Positions 1 to 11,399 of a stretch of 64,000 bases of DNA are shown here, piece after piece. The notes beneath the pieces were generated by a model, which worked only from the letters and a program-made list of their open reading frames with translations, ran no database searches and was not told the DNA's origin. The stretch spans positions 3,945,630 through 4,009,629 of the forward strand of contig NW_024726235.1 of the NCBI RefSeq assembly GCF_018991925.1, in the 5' to 3' direction. This DNA is from Homarus americanus. Its lineage: Eukaryota > Arthropoda > Malacostraca > Decapoda > Nephropidae. The translations under genes and the position numbers were made by a program. Every line of letters starts with the position of its first letter. Within the stretch, counting starts at the first letter, position 1.

Positions 1-890
1 TTACAGGAGATCCTGAACACCTACGCAGACGCGTATGCACACTTCGGTCTTGAGGTGAATGTACGTAAGACTCAGATGCTCTTTCAACCTGCCCCTGATT
101 CAGACACACCTCCACTATCCATCCAGCTTAACGGTACTACCCTCTAATGTTGCCCACTTTCGGTATCTCGGCTCCCACCTGTCCACCACCGCAGACATCG
201 ATGCAGAGATTCAGCATCGGGTCAAATGTGCATCTCAAGCCTTGGGCGGACTCCGAAATCGTGTCTTCAGTTGTAGGGAGCTGAAATTATCCACAAAGCT
301 ACACGTATATTCCTACCCTACTATATGGCAGTGAGACATGGGTCACATACGGGAGGCACCTCAAGGCACTTGAAAACTTTCACCAACGTAGTCTACGGTC
401 CATCCCCCGAATTCACTGGGAAAGACAAAAGAACAAATGCCAATATTCTTGCTAACACCAACCGTAGGAGCAGTGAGGCTACCATTAACCATGAACAACT
501 ACGTTGGACTGGCCATATTACCCGCATGAACGACAGTAGACTGCCAAAGCAGCTTCTTCACAGTCGCTTAACGAATAGTAAACGTAACGCCGGCAGGCAA
601 TTGAAAAGGTATAATGATAGTCTTAAGACAAACATGAAAAGGTACCAAATCGACCCCCTCACTTGGGAGTCGATTACTCCACATTGTAACGCTTGGAGGG
701 CACCACGCGAGAAGGTGTCAATACTTTCGAGATAGCCCGACTGCAAACCGTGGCAGACAAGCGCCAACTTCGGAAAGACGCTGCTACCGCCCCTCCCACA
801 GTAGATGGAGCCCTCCACATGTGCAACAAATGTGGACGACGCTGCGGGTCCTGTATCGGCCACTTTAGTCACCTCAAAACTCCCTAACCT
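1..890 (+). mobile_element. Frameshifted 3' end of a non-LTR retrotransposon (RT tail plus C-terminal zinc finger)
   Basis: The start of the window lies inside a degenerate LINE ORF. Bases 1-145 read LQEILNTYADAYAHFGLEVN then VRKTQMLF, the end of an RT palm/thumb. The frame then shifts, and 147-310 reads NVAHFRYLGSHLSTTADIDA and onward (the common FRYLGS..S motif). Another shift gives LLYGSETWVTYGRHLKALEN at 310-400, and 490-690 reads HEQLRWTGHITRMNDSRLPK and onward. At about 690-885 come TREGVNTFEIAR and a Cys2-His-type finger (CNKCGRR..GSCIGHFSHLKT) whose expected last His is Pro. At least three frameshifts make it a pseudogene. This organisation belongs to LINEs widespread in invertebrates; the exact clade was not determined. 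Confidence 0.88.
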
Positions 891-2885
891 CGGTGACATC
901 CTCAATACCTCGTATCATTGTATCATAGCTGGACGGTCGTCATACTCGATTCCGAGTGACAGCAAAGTAGTAGTAGTGTGTGTTATCTCAACTGGGTGTG
1001 TGGTTTCCGCAGAAGGGAGAGAGTCGCCTTTTGCATTATAGTATACCCCCCCCCCCCAACCTTACTCTCACCATTATCAGTTTAAATACGGCCATAAGCA
1101 TCAGGTCCCAGACAATGAAAATATGAAATAAACTCGTAAGCCAATTGTATATGACTCCGCCTACTATTCCTATAATAGAAAGGTAATTTATATGCGGTAT
1201 TGAGTTATATTTGTGTATATATTGATTTTAACGTAACCATCGGTGCTCTGGTGCTTGTAAAGGAAACTATTTTGAAAACTGAACTTAAATTTTGGTATTT
1301 CCTTCGTTCTGAAAGATGCAAAAATACAGATGGATGTATACAAGAGGCCTTGACAACCCCCCCCCCCTCCACCCTCCCCTGATCCTCCCTTGTCACCCTA
1401 TTATATCCCTAGCCATCTGTGACACGACACACATACGGGTCAACACTACACACACGACCAGGAGTGTGATGTAGCCCCGATGAGTCATACTACGCTGCTC
1501 ACTATAGTATCATGGAAGATAATTTTATTGCCATATTTATTTGGTTCCGGGTAATAATGTTGGGGATATTCTTAGTCACGGAATTCAGTTTCAGCATCAG
1601 TTATATGCCCTTCTGTTCTCACCGCGGCTGTTCGCGTAGATTGACAAGCGTTTAAATGTGCACACTGCTTCTAACTTGCCCTCACAGAGATACGTAGTAC
1701 AGGAACTGGACTTAGTGATAAGAAATATTGCTGTCATCCTACGCCCATGTGTTTACCAGTGCATTAATATTGTTTAAATAAGGTTACGTTTGTTTGGGAA
1801 GGTGAGGTCAAGTTAACCTAGATTAGGTTAGGTTATTTAGGTATTTTCTCTAAGATACGAAATTATGAATATACCGGACACATTTGGTTTAATTTGTTTC
1901 AGCTCTTTTGATCCAGATTTTAAAATATACGACTATGTCCTTATCGCAATTTCCACACCATTTTGGCAGCCACTTTTGTGTCATAGCTTAATGGAGGTCG
2001 GTTGGATGCATTCTCGCAACAGTTACCCGGAGAATTCAACATACCAAGTTATAAGAATGGGTTGGTGAATTTGATGGTACTGTATATGGCAGAGCGCATC
2101 CCCATAATGGTGGCTCCCTCGCCCAGCTGGACGATTGTGGGAGATTACATGAGTGGTGTTAGCCTGTGGGAACGAGGAGCGAAACTGTACTAGTGCTTCT
2201 GTTTTCTCTCTACATATGTATCGCCTGCCAAGTGCTTCGAACTGAGGGAGGTGAGGTATGCTGCGATAGTCAACTAGTTTTTCTCGTAGATGGTGCTGTA
2301 GATTTAGATTTGTCTGTATTGTAAACACATCCTACACCTTATTGGGGCGGGCATAGTGCACGTCCCTTTAATTTTTCCATGGCAAAGTACATTATAAGTA
2401 TATTTTCTCTGAGCTTTAACGAAGTTGTTTCTGTTAATTAATTTTGAACTATCCACCAACACGCTTGTGGTTCATCGTCATAAAAAGTGTATATACAGAA
2501 ACCTACTTTAATGTGATAAATATTGTTACTGTGGACGTTAGGTAATGTAAGTGTGAATATTTGAATAATATGAGTGTGTGCACATTCTGAATAGTGTAAT
2601 AGTATGATAGTCCAAAAAAAAAAAAGTATGTTGGATTGTTGGTCTCCTCCGTGGTTGATTCTGGGTGAGGAGAACAAAGAGAAAGGGAAGCTTTCGAGTT
2701 GGAAGTTCCCCAGAGATCAAAGACGTATTTATTTTGCTGGACAATCGGGGAAAATAACCTTTAACTTGGTTTATTATTATCTTGAACAATCCCCAGGGTA
2801 GAAGGTGGTCAAGTATCTGACAGCTAAAAGGCTTTACTCTGTAGTAATAATGAAAATCGTTATCTCCCTTATCACACACACCCTC
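891..2885. other. Intergenic or upstream intron, no gene recognised
   Basis: No exon or RNA gene was recognised. The sequence holds short C homopolymers (around 1046-1058 and 1359-1368) and otherwise ordinary AT-rich DNA. The reading frames here are short and resemble nothing I know. Confidence 0.6.
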
Positions 2886-2889
2886 TTCC

Positions 2890-3235
2890 CTTCTCCCCCC
2901 TCTTAACCCCCCCTTATTTTCCCATTTCTCCCTCCTATTTCCTTCTCCCCTTCTCTTCCCTTCTCCCCTCCTCTTCCCTTCTCCCCTCCTCTTCCCTTTT
3001 CCCCTCCTCTTCCCTTCTCCCCTCCTCTTCCCTTTTCCCCTCCTCTTCCCCTTTCCCCTCCTCTTCCCTTCTCCCCTCCTCTTCCTTTTTCCCCTCCCCA
3101 TCCTTTCTCCCCTCCCCTTCCTTTCTCCCCTCCCCACCCTTCCTTTCTCCCTCCCTTCCTTTCCCCTCCTTCCTTTCTCCCCTCCCCTTCCTTTCTCCCT
3201 TCCCCTTCCTTTCTCTCCCATTTTCCTTCTATCTT
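2890..3235. repeat. Polypyrimidine minisatellite (CTTCCCTTCTCCCCTC-type, ~17-bp unit)
   Basis: About 350 bp in which the plus strand is almost entirely C and T, built from variants of a ~17-bp unit (TCTTCCCTTCTCCCCTCC). The long Gly/Arg/Glu/Lys-rich minus-strand frames across it are translation of the repeat and not genes. Purine/pyrimidine-segregated tracts of this kind can form triplexes, which is general knowledge and not shown here. Confidence 0.9.
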
Positions 3236-3239
3236 CCTC

Positions 3240-4034
3240 TTCCTCTCTTCCTCATTCCTCACCCTTTCAGCGGATCCCGTGCCGATAAGCGGTAATCGTG
3301 GTGTGTAAGGCTCAACGAGATGCAATAAAGGGGGAAGAGAGGGAGGCCAGAAGAAGAATGGGTGGTTGGTCAGAGAGCCAATAAACGGAGGACCTGGGAG
3401 AGATGTAATCATCGGAAATGGAGTGAACAGGGAGGCTCAGAAAGGGGAGTGAAGCGTAGTGGTGAAAGAAATAAGGAAATGTAATGCAAAAAGGTAAAAT
3501 AATTGGTAACAACGCATGGAATATATGAAAAGGAGAATTGATCAGAACGAAGGATATATGGCTGATAACGGCAAAAGAAAAGTGGTAAAAGTGAAGGAAA
3601 TTTGGTGAAAGTGCAAAAAAAATAAATAAATAGACTTAGAAAAACGGAGAATGGTAAGAAAGTAATAAGAGTCGAAAATGGCAAATTGAGTTGGACGGGA
3701 AATTTAGTTCAAAAGGGGAAATTGTGTAAAAAAAAAGTGTAGATAGCAGATTTTTGTTCCTAAACCAACTAAAATAGTTCAGAAAGGAGGAAAATTGTGG
3801 GGGAGAAAGGGAAAAATTTGGAAAACAGAGACTGGTATAAAAAATTAGGAAATTATGTTGAAAATGGAAAATTATGTTAAAAAAACGAGAATTAATGTAT
3901 ACAAATGTGAAGCCATGAGAAAACACAGTGGTGTATAAAAGATAAGATGTGATATATGGAATAACCGTTAGCGCACTCATACATACAGTCAGTCAAGTGT
4001 TATACACTACTCACATTTGCGCACCCGTGATGCA
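3240..4034. other. Purine-biased intron or intergenic DNA, no gene recognised
   Basis: The plus strand is strongly A/G-rich from about 3310 to 3930 (GGAAATTTGG- and GAAAATGG-like words), the reverse of the neighbouring polypyrimidine tract. The minus-strand frames here (Phe/Ser/Leu-rich) are consequences of that composition. No gene is called. Confidence 0.6.
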
Positions 4035-4122
4035 TTTCACATATTTTTTAATTGTTAATAACTACAGTAGTGTATTTACTTCACATATTTTTAATTGTTA
4101 ATGACTACAGTAGTGTATTTAA
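4035..4122 (+). repeat. Two-copy tandem duplication of ~45 bp
   Basis: The words TTCACATATTTTT, AATTGTTAAT and ACTACAGTAGTGTATTTA occur twice back to back, with only a few differences. It is a recent local duplication. Confidence 0.85.
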
Positions 4123-4460
4123 CAATCTAGAAAACGTGATTGAAGACCTTCATTGCTAAAGCGTAATACTGTACAACTGTACTGTAATACAATGTAGAGA
4201 GGTAATGTGCATTTTATTAGGATTTTACAGGTAGTAGGCAGCTATCAAACAGGGAGGTACTACCGCCTGGGAAGATACTGGAAGCATAATGTGTTGTCTA
4301 ATGGTAGACCCTGCTGCTATATGGCATCACAAAAATTGTGACCAAGTCCCAGGTTGCTGATCTGACTTTCTGCCTCATTTACACACAATTGCAGGGTCTC
4401 AATTGCTTCTCTTACTGTTGACAACACAACACATATATTGTTTCTCACTTTTGAGCTTTA

Positions 4461-4461
4461 A

Positions 4462-4554
<93 letters not shown>

Positions 4555-4675
4555 ATTATTAATATTACTACTATTATTATTACAGTGTTATTATTATTAT
4601 TATTGTTGTCATTATAATTTTATTGTTATTTTTTATTGTGTATTTTATTATAAATTTTATTTACTATGAATTATG

Positions 4676-4714
<39 letters not shown>

Positions 4715-4738
4715 GTTGTTGTTGTTGTTGTTGTTGTT
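4461..4738. repeat. (ATT)n microsatellite with (GTT)n end
   Basis: An ATT array of about 90 bp that is nearly perfect, then interrupted to about 4640. A second ATT array at about 4675-4712 grades into GTT repeats (4713-4738). The poly-Leu frame across it is a repeat translation. Confidence 0.93.
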
Positions 4739-4939
4739 CAGTGACCTGTGCCTGGGTGGGCAGATACAGAGTCGATTACAAAATCATAATACAGTACTGA
4801 ATTAACATGGCTGAGCCAATTGAGAGCCTGAGCTCTCTTGAAGACACCTGATATATACTGTATCATCCGGAATAGTATATACTGTACATAGCATGGTGGT
4901 AATAAGAACATATCAGAATGTTAACACGGTTATCACTTC

Positions 4940-5155
4940 GATATTTATTTATTTATTTATTTATATATATTTTTTTTTTTTTTTTTTTTTACATTTACAG
5001 GGTATATTAAAAGTATACATAATTTATGGTGGAATTTAAAAACATAAATATGATGAGGGAAGCAGTACAACATGGGTTGCATTAAGTGCGTGACAGAGAT
5101 GTAACCGATCACCCAAGCGGCTAACAAGCCGATCAGTGGTGAAGAGGATAAAAGA
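4940..5155 (-). repeat. Dispersed repeat, possibly SINE-like (copy at 63058-63125 in opposite orientation)
   Basis: A T-rich tract (4960-4990) precedes a unit whose reverse strand contains CACTGATCGGCTTGTTAGCC followed by GGTTACATCTCTGTCACGCA. A diverged copy on the plus strand at about 63065-63117 reads TCACTGATCAGCCTGTTAGC and GGTTACATCTCTATTATGCA. Two copies in opposite orientation indicate a dispersed repeat. A tRNA-derived head is possible but was not demonstrated. Confidence 0.55.
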
Positions 5156-5211
5156 AAAAGAAAAGAAAAAGGTGGAACAAGAGGACAGAGCTGTCTGGAT
5201 TATGTCTAGTA

Positions 5212-5632
5212 GGGCAGGAGGTAGGAAGGGTAGGGTGGTGGGCTGGGCAGGTGGTGAGCTGGGCAGGAGGTAGGAAGGTGGGAAAAGGTGGTGAACTGGG
5301 CAGGAGGTAGGGAGGGTAGGGTGGTGGGCTGAGCAGGAGGTAGGAAAGGTAGGGTGGTGGGCTGAGCAGGAGGTAGGAAAGGTAGGGTGGTGGGCTAGGC
5401 AGGTGGTGAGCTGGGCAGGAGGTAGGAAAGGTGGGTTGGGCAGATGGTAAGGGAAAGGTGGTGAACTGGGCAGGAGGTAGGGAGGGTAGGGTGGTGGGCT
5501 GAGCAGGAGGTAGGAAAGGTAGGGTGGTGGGCTGAGCAGGAGGTAGGAAAGGTAGGGTGGTGGGCTAGGCAGGTGGTAAGGGAAAGGTGGTAGGAAGGGT
5601 AGGGTGGTAGGCTGGGCAAGAGGTGGTAAGCA
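5212..5632. repeat. GGGCAGGAGGTAGGAAGGGTAGGGTGGTGGGCT minisatellite
   Basis: About 420 bp of imperfect tandem repeats with a unit of roughly 33-36 bp (GGCAGGAGGTAGGAAAGGTA then GGGTGGTGGGCTG). A larger ~190-bp segment with a GGTAAGGGAAAGGTGGTGAAC variant appears to recur, suggesting higher-order duplication. G is concentrated on the plus strand. Confidence 0.9.
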
Positions 5633-5639
5633 TAGAGAA

Positions 5640-6073
5640 TGTATGTCAGTACCTGCAGGCTTGTGCGTTTATCCATTCGACTGAGTATTGAATTGAATAT
5701 CCCAAAATCATATACAGTAACTCTAAATGATGCATCCATCCTATATGGATAGTGATAATTCTAAGTGATGGGTGAACTGTACTTGTAGTTTGAAAGTTAC
5801 AGAAGTTATGAATACAGTATATTGTGAATTCAGCAACAATAGAATAACACTATTTTTATACTGAACATGTACCTATGAAGATCTAAGGTCTGTTTATTAA
5901 CCAATACTGTAGTAAGTTTTTACCATTTTATGATAAGGATTTTTCAGATAGTTTCTCGACCATTACTTTTATGAACTTTCTGGTAATTTACTGAATTTAA
6001 TTACCTGTAATTGTAAGATGTAGGTCAGTTTTTGTACTGTACTGTACTTACAATCATTACCTTTGTGTTTCAG
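5640..6073. other. Intron upstream of the LysM exon
   Basis: AT-rich intron DNA ending at the 3' splice site of the LysM exon. TACTGTA/TACAGTA words recur (for example at 6035-6052). No other feature was seen. Confidence 0.6.
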
Positions 6074-6266
6074 GTGTCGGCCAATGACACGTTGACAAGC
6101 ATTGCAGCCAGGTTTGACACAACGCCCTCGGAACTAAGCAAGCTCAACAAGCTGTCCACCAGGTTTGTGTACCCTGGCCAGGTGATAGCCGTCCCAGACA
6201 AGTCAGCATTACTGGACAACAAGGCCGACGGGGGGCTACAAGACGCCACTGAGAGCAATGGACAAG
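6074..6266 (+). CDS. OXR1: OXR1/mtd exon: LysM domain
   Basis: The exon follows a pyrimidine-rich acceptor (ttgtgtttcag) and ends at CAAG|GTGAGA. It begins in phase 0 and ends with one base of a split Asp codon that exon 9778 completes. Its first 41 residues form a LysM domain: DTLTSIA at residues 5-11, F14 and D15, the ELSKLN helix at 20-25, and YPGQVIAVP at 33-41. In OXR1/NCOA7 this module sits at the start of the long isoforms. It is an intracellular LysM of unclear ligand, unlike the peptidoglycan-binding extracellular ones. The last ~23 residues (KADGGLQDATESNGQ) are linker. An upstream exon is required because no Met in this frame lies inside the exon; the ATG at 6032 is in intron sequence. 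That upstream exon was not found and may lie before the window. Confidence 0.9.
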
Positions 6267-7010
6267 GTGAGAGTATGGAACACTGGGGACCTGGTGACGA
6301 ATGGCAATAGTGGGTAGAAAAGAGAAAATAAATGTGATTCATGAATGAAGGAAGAATATAGAGGACAAGAGTGCAAGATTTAGGGTAGAGGGGAATAGTA
6401 GACAACAAGAGCAAGTTATAATACATGCCATACAGGCGTATCTGAAGCCATTATATGATGACTTGAGTGGGATAAGGGTGGGAACTAAGTCACTTTGGGT
6501 GTCATTGGAGTCCCCACTTATCATCTTACCATTTATTGTTGCTCCATTGTTAAGTTGCTAATGAAGTGGAGAAGGTGTCTGTTTTGTGTTGCTTTGATTT
6601 ATTATAGTGTCACTGGCTGCCATCTACTACTACTTAACTGTTCTTCATGTTGTAGGACTGTGGCAGTGCAGGGAATCCAAGAGGTGTTCCTGCCTCAGTC
6701 TGGTCATTGCATTGTTTAAATTTGTACCTCACAGAAACGTGCAGGATTATGCCCTTTCCTAATTTCATGAACATTCTCTTTAGGGTTCTCCTTTATGAAG
6801 GGAGTCAGTGGAAGAACTTTGACTTCAAATGGGAGACAATTCTAGACCAGTCCTGATCAAATTTTCAGTGTTATCACTCTGTGTAGGTACAGGAAGCTAT
6901 AATACAGTAATTGTTTTGTAGTGAAGTACTGTTAAACATTTTCTGAAATGAAACACCATAATGAACAAATAGTTCACTCACTTCATACAAGATTTTCAGT
7001 TGCCAAACCT
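6267..7010. other. Intron, no feature recognised
   Basis: Intron DNA between the LysM exon and the retroelement remnant. The open frames here are short and unremarkable. Confidence 0.55.
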
Positions 7011-9645
7011 CCCTTTATTTACCAAATGGCCCCACTAGAGGTGGCTATGCTAAGGGAAGGAGGTCAGTGGCCTGTGTAGGATCACTCCACTGTTCTTGAT
7101 AATTTTATCAAGGGCTATTTTGAAGCCCAGTACTGTACTGTTCTTGATTCCACAGCTTGGGCTGGTAGACCGTTTCATAGGTCTATCACCTGTGTGAAAA
7201 GTATTTCCTTATATGTATTCATTTTGCATGATAACTTGGTGAGCTTGTAGCTATGTCCTCTCATGTTGGGGTGCGTGACGTCACAAAGAAATGTCCCGGG
7301 TTCACGTTTTCTGTTGCTTTTATATTTTGAATGTTTGAATGAGATCTGCCCTGTTGTGCCTTTTCTGGAGGGCTATTAGGGCCAATTGCAAGAACGGTTA
7401 TGGGGTGTACCACGCCATTTACGATGACCTTCTTGCCCTGGTCTTTTTCAGCAATATCGCCTCTAACACATGGAATTCTGCACTTTTCGAAGCTTTGGAG
7501 GAGTCTCGAAACAAGTTTCCTGGTGGGAATTATTAGCTAGTGCTGTACTCAAAATATCGAAACTTCGAGATCTCTCCAGAGCTTCAAAAGGGTGGTATTC
7601 CTGAAACAAGATCAGGGCAAGAAGGTCATCGTAAACGGCGTCGTACACCCAACGACTGTTCTTGCAATTGGCCCTTAGTCCTAAAGCCCTCAGTCTACTT
7701 GGATAATCGAGATGACAGTTCCAGAACCATCTTAGTCACTCTGCGTTGTGCCTTTTTTAGGGATGTTAGATCTTTCTGGAGATAGGGTTTCCATGCCTGT
7801 ATACAGTACAGTAATCCAAGCTGTGACGTACTTGGGATTTGTACAGTTGAAGGAGCATTTTCCTCTCTTTGTATTCAAACGTATGCTTTATAGTTCCCAA
7901 ATCTCGATTTGCTTTTCTCACTGCTGCCCCCACTTGTTGCGTTCCCTTCAGTGAATGATCTATCACAATGCCAAGATCTTTCTCCTTATTGACAGCTCAT
8001 TCAGGTCTTCTAGCATTGTTACGACATCATCCTGACTTGATACCTTCCCAAATACAGTATCTTCATATCATCTGCAAACTTGACAATGTGGCTTTATATA
8101 TTTTCATGTCATTTACTGTATGTAGATCACAAAAAAAGTGGTTTCAAGGATAGGCCCTTGTGGTACTCCACTGAGAACCTTTTTCCATTTGGAATATACT
8201 TCATTTATTTCCACACTATGTTGCCTGTCTTTGAACCACTTGTTAATCTATGTCAAAATCTTGCCTGTGATGCCATGTGCCTGGATCTTGGAGGCAAGTC
8301 ATGCATGTGGGACTTTGTCAGATGCCTTGGAAAATCCATGTACAGCACATATACTGGGAAGCCTTGGTCCACATATTTTGTACCATTTCACATAATATGA
8401 GTAAGTTTATTAAACAGGATTTTCTTTCCATGAAACCCTGTTGTGATGCATTGATAAGACTGTGTCGGTTGTTAGATGATGGCGTCCCTCATAATTTTCT
8501 CAAAGAGTTTACATTTATGTGTTGTTGGCTGATCTGCCTGTAGTTTTCTGCTGCACTTGTCCTACCCTTCATGTATTCTGGAGTGACATTGGTTGATTTC
8601 CAGTCCCCCAGGATTTTTACCTTGATCCAAGGATTTCCTAAATAAGAATCTTAGTGGGGTGAAAGTCTCGTTTGTCACCTCCTTTATCACCGTGGTCTGT
8701 GCTCTGTTCACTCCAGGGGATTTGAATTCTTTCAAGCTCGCTTTTTTCATGTTGATGATATCGTCTGTAATTACTATCTCTTAATTAATTTTCTTCCCCT
8801 GAAGTATACAGTACATTCTTTTAGGTACTGGCATGTTATCCATTGTCTCTTATGTGAATACCCTGTACCGATGCAAAGTATTAATTTAAGGTATCAGCTG
8901 TCTGTCTGTCATCCTCCAGGGCCATGTTGTTTTCTTCCTTTAGAGGGCTGACAGTACTTACTTAATATTTTGGACTAATTTCATATTGAAATGCTGTTTG
9001 GCTGATCTAATTTCCTGATTTGCCACATTTAGGTCTCTGTGTATACTACATTATCAGTAGGGGATGCCTTTTCCTCCAGTGTTTCTTCCACATCTGGTAT
9101 TTTCTCTTGCAGGCTTTCCTAGTTTTATGATTCATTCACCTGGTTTTATTCCCTCTTCTCTTTGTTTTATGGGGTATACATTCCTCTAGTGTTAACTCCA
9201 GGATTTCCATGAAGTTTTGTATTGATTCATCTATGTCTGACTCCTCGAATGATTTCTTCTCAGTTAAATCTCTCTAGTTTGTATCTCATGAGCTGGTAAT
9301 CTTCATGGTTGAAGTCATAGTATTTCTCCTCGACTACTCTCTCTTGACTATCAAAGCTTGTATCCCATCTTAGTACTACTATATGTAGTGATCGCTGGTC
9401 AGAGTTAGCTTCTCCCCAATGTGGACCTCACCCACCATAGCCTCCTCAGTCTTCTAGAATAAATCTAGAATGTTGTCTCTCCTCGTGGGTTCTGACACGT
9501 GTAATGTAAGAAATGAGTCTTGACTGAGATCAAGGAATTTTTCTCCCTCGGCTTGTGGTAAGATTCACCCAGTCTATTGTCTCATGATTAAAATTGTGGC
9601 ATTCTCCAACAAAATCTACACACTTAATTGTCTGACATTTTCATA
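7010..9645 (-). mobile_element. CR1/Jockey-like non-LTR retrotransposon remnant, reverse orientation
   Basis: Read on the minus strand, from right to left, the fragments follow the order of a LINE ORF2. Endonuclease C-terminus at about 9640-9370: DFVGECHNF, RRDNILDLF, VGEVHIGEKLTLTSDHY. RT fingers at about 8755-8560: KKASLKEFKSPGVNRAQTTV, FRKSLDQGK. Then at 8545-8400 INVNSLRKL and SQQGFMERKSCLINLL. The catalytic FADD motif is the reverse complement of 8067-8078. The thumb lies at 7966-7766: DHSLKGTQQVGAAVRKANRD, LLQLYKSQVRHSLDYC. The tail at 7210-7060 has REILFTQVIDLWNGLPAQAV. Many stops and frameshifts break it, so it is inactive. It is 5'-truncated and contains an inverted duplication at 7398-7655. 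Confidence 0.87.
7398..7655. repeat. Inverted duplication inside the LINE remnant
   Basis: The plus strand at 7400-7450 (CATTTACGATGACCTTCTTG) is repeated as the reverse complement of 7610-7655 (TTTACGATGACCTTCTTGCC when read on the minus strand). The following words match as well (GAAGCTTTGGAGGAGTCTCG against GAAGCTCTGGAGAGATCTCG). The arms are about 110 bp, with the symmetry centre near 7537. Both arms therefore encode YDDLLAL in opposite directions. Confidence 0.75.
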
Positions 9646-9777
9646 TGACTGGTTATTCTCATTACAAAGCAAGAATTACTTTTAAAATAGCCAACTACAG
9701 AACCATATTAAGAAAGAATTTCCTATACAGTACAGTATTGTACGTTAAAGAAAATTATCTTGATATTAATTTTCCAG

Positions 9778-9956
9778 ACCCGTTAGCCCAAATTCGACCT
9801 CCCTCACCAATACAACGAGGCGACCTCAAAACTCCAGTATCACCCCATACCTGCCCTCGAACACCAGCCAATTCAGTGGATATTGAAAAATCATTGGACC
9901 GTGAATGTCTAGAGAAGTTTTTGAAGATCAGTGTCCGGCATATCACAGATGGACAG
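9778..9956 (+). CDS. OXR1: OXR1/mtd exon: start of GRAM/PH-like domain
   Basis: The acceptor is attttccag before 9778 and the donor is ACAG|GTGAGT, a near-consensus site. The two bases after the acceptor complete the Asp codon from the LysM exon, so the reading runs DPLAQIRPPSPIQRGDLKTP. The exon encodes about 60 residues. The first ~35 are Pro-rich linker (SP and TP pairs that could be kinase targets, an inference). The last ~25 (RECLEKFLKISVRHITDGQ) are the first strands of the GRAM/PH-like domain found in OXR1/NCOA7, ending in the conserved ITDGQ turn at the exon boundary. It ends in phase 0 and joins directly to GVVAGVLLVTP at 15990. The retroelement remnant at 7010-9640 lies only about 130 bp upstream. 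Confidence 0.92.
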
Positions 9957-10780
9957 GTGAGTGTGCCACAGTGAACACTTAATTGTCAACTGTACAGAAA
10001 CACCTACAGTAAAGAAACTTGCATAGATATTAAGCATTTCAATATTGTACATGCTGTTGATAATACATATCTATCAGTCATCATTGTTTAACATAGTATT
10101 ATTAAGATTTGTTACTTTATTGGCCTATGCATTTTCATTAGTGCAAACTGTTGTTATGTAGCTATGTTTCTCAGTATCTCTCACCTGATATGCCTATAGA
10201 AGAGCAGAAAAGAGGAAACATTCCTCACTGAGAGGTGGGCCCCTTCCACTTTTCAAAAGTGTCAATCTAACTAAATCTTAGATAAAGAAATTTGCCTAAC
10301 CTACAGGTCATTGCCAAGTGACCAATAAGGTACCTCATTTGGAAGAACCTTTGCCATTGCTTACCATGGTTAAGGGGCTTGACACATTCCACTGGCTGGT
10401 TACACTGTAACCCAACCCCATGTTCAGCAAATTAAGCCCAAGGCAGGGGTTAAAGCTCAAATTTTGATGATTGTCTCCAGAGCCAAGCCCTCCAAACCTT
10501 GAGTGGATCTGGAAGGCTGTAACCTTAATGCATAAATTATATCATCCAATATTAATATATTGCACCAACAAATTCTAAGATTTCCAACCAGTAAGACAAC
10601 TAGAGATAGTGATGAGTGGGTAAATTTTATAGCTCAAGGGAATAACGTACTGTACAGTACTACAAATTATTCCAAACAAGGTAGTGTGGGTTTCTTCTGG
10701 ACATGAGCACAAGAGATCACATTGGTCAGGAAGTCCTGTATTCTTTGGACATGATAAGAGTTTCAGGCATAGTGAAGCAG
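9957..10780. other. Intron, no feature recognised
   Basis: Ordinary intron DNA after the GRAM-start exon. No exon or element was identified. Confidence 0.5.
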
Positions 10781-10799
10781 TTGAGGCAAAATCATGTTT

Positions 10800-11110
10800 T
10801 TCTTTTTAATTTTAATGAATTTGTCCAGGGTATTTTATAGCAAATTGTGTGTAGAATACGGACACCAGAGAAATGTTATTATTTTTTTGGTACCTGGTGT
10901 CCATGATCAAACAAAAAAAAATTTCATCTTTAAAGCCATAATGGATTGGAACAATTTACCTAACCACATTTAAACTTGTAATATTATCAAACACTTTAAA
11001 GATAAAACTAAAAAATACATAACGGATGAAGCGCCAGGAAGAGAGGAGAGCAAGTTTCTACATTATTAACCTAAGAAGGTTATATTGTTGACGCGATCCA
11101 TCAGCCTCGG
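10800..11110 (+). mobile_element. 3' end of a non-LTR retrotransposon RT ORF, degenerate
   Basis: With frameshifts the plus strand carries words typical of the C-terminus of CR1-like ORF2: a WN.LP-like segment (atggattggaacaatttacc, giving MDWNNLP) near 10938, then FKDKTKKYI at about 10990-11020 and a SARKRGEQVS-type tail. Only the last ~100 codons remain, with several stops. Confidence 0.6.
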
Positions 11111-11399
11111 ATAGTCTAAGCTTGTTGTAATTATCAAAAAATTTTCACTCTTATTCTTGTAGATTCATTATTGCTGAAAGATAAGCCATGGTATTATATG
11201 CCCTTGTAAATGACCATTATGGTGTCTTAGTCAGCCAGGCACTGCAAACGAGTATTGTCCAGACCAACTCCTTTTACTGTTTTACCAGGTATTTCATCGA
11301 TTTCTAGTGTTCTAGTTAATAAGTAAACTTTCTGTTGCTTGATAACAATACTTACATTACAGTATAGAACTTAGGTACATCAGTTTATACAATCAGACC

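Noticed and set aside
2538..3412. 169-227-residue Gly/Arg/Glu/Lys-rich frames on the minus strand
   Set aside because: They read a polypyrimidine minisatellite; the reading frame follows the repeat period and no real protein features are present.
4403..4669. Poly-Leu frame resembling a membrane segment (also 12781-13047)
   Set aside because: It is an (ATT)n microsatellite, not a transmembrane protein.
5212..5632. CRISPR-like spacing of repeats
   Set aside because: The units are contiguous and variable, with no unique spacers; it is a eukaryotic minisatellite.
5395..5739. 114-residue Pro/Ser/His-rich frame on the minus strand
   Set aside because: It is read from the G-rich minisatellite at 5212-5632 with no independent coding support.
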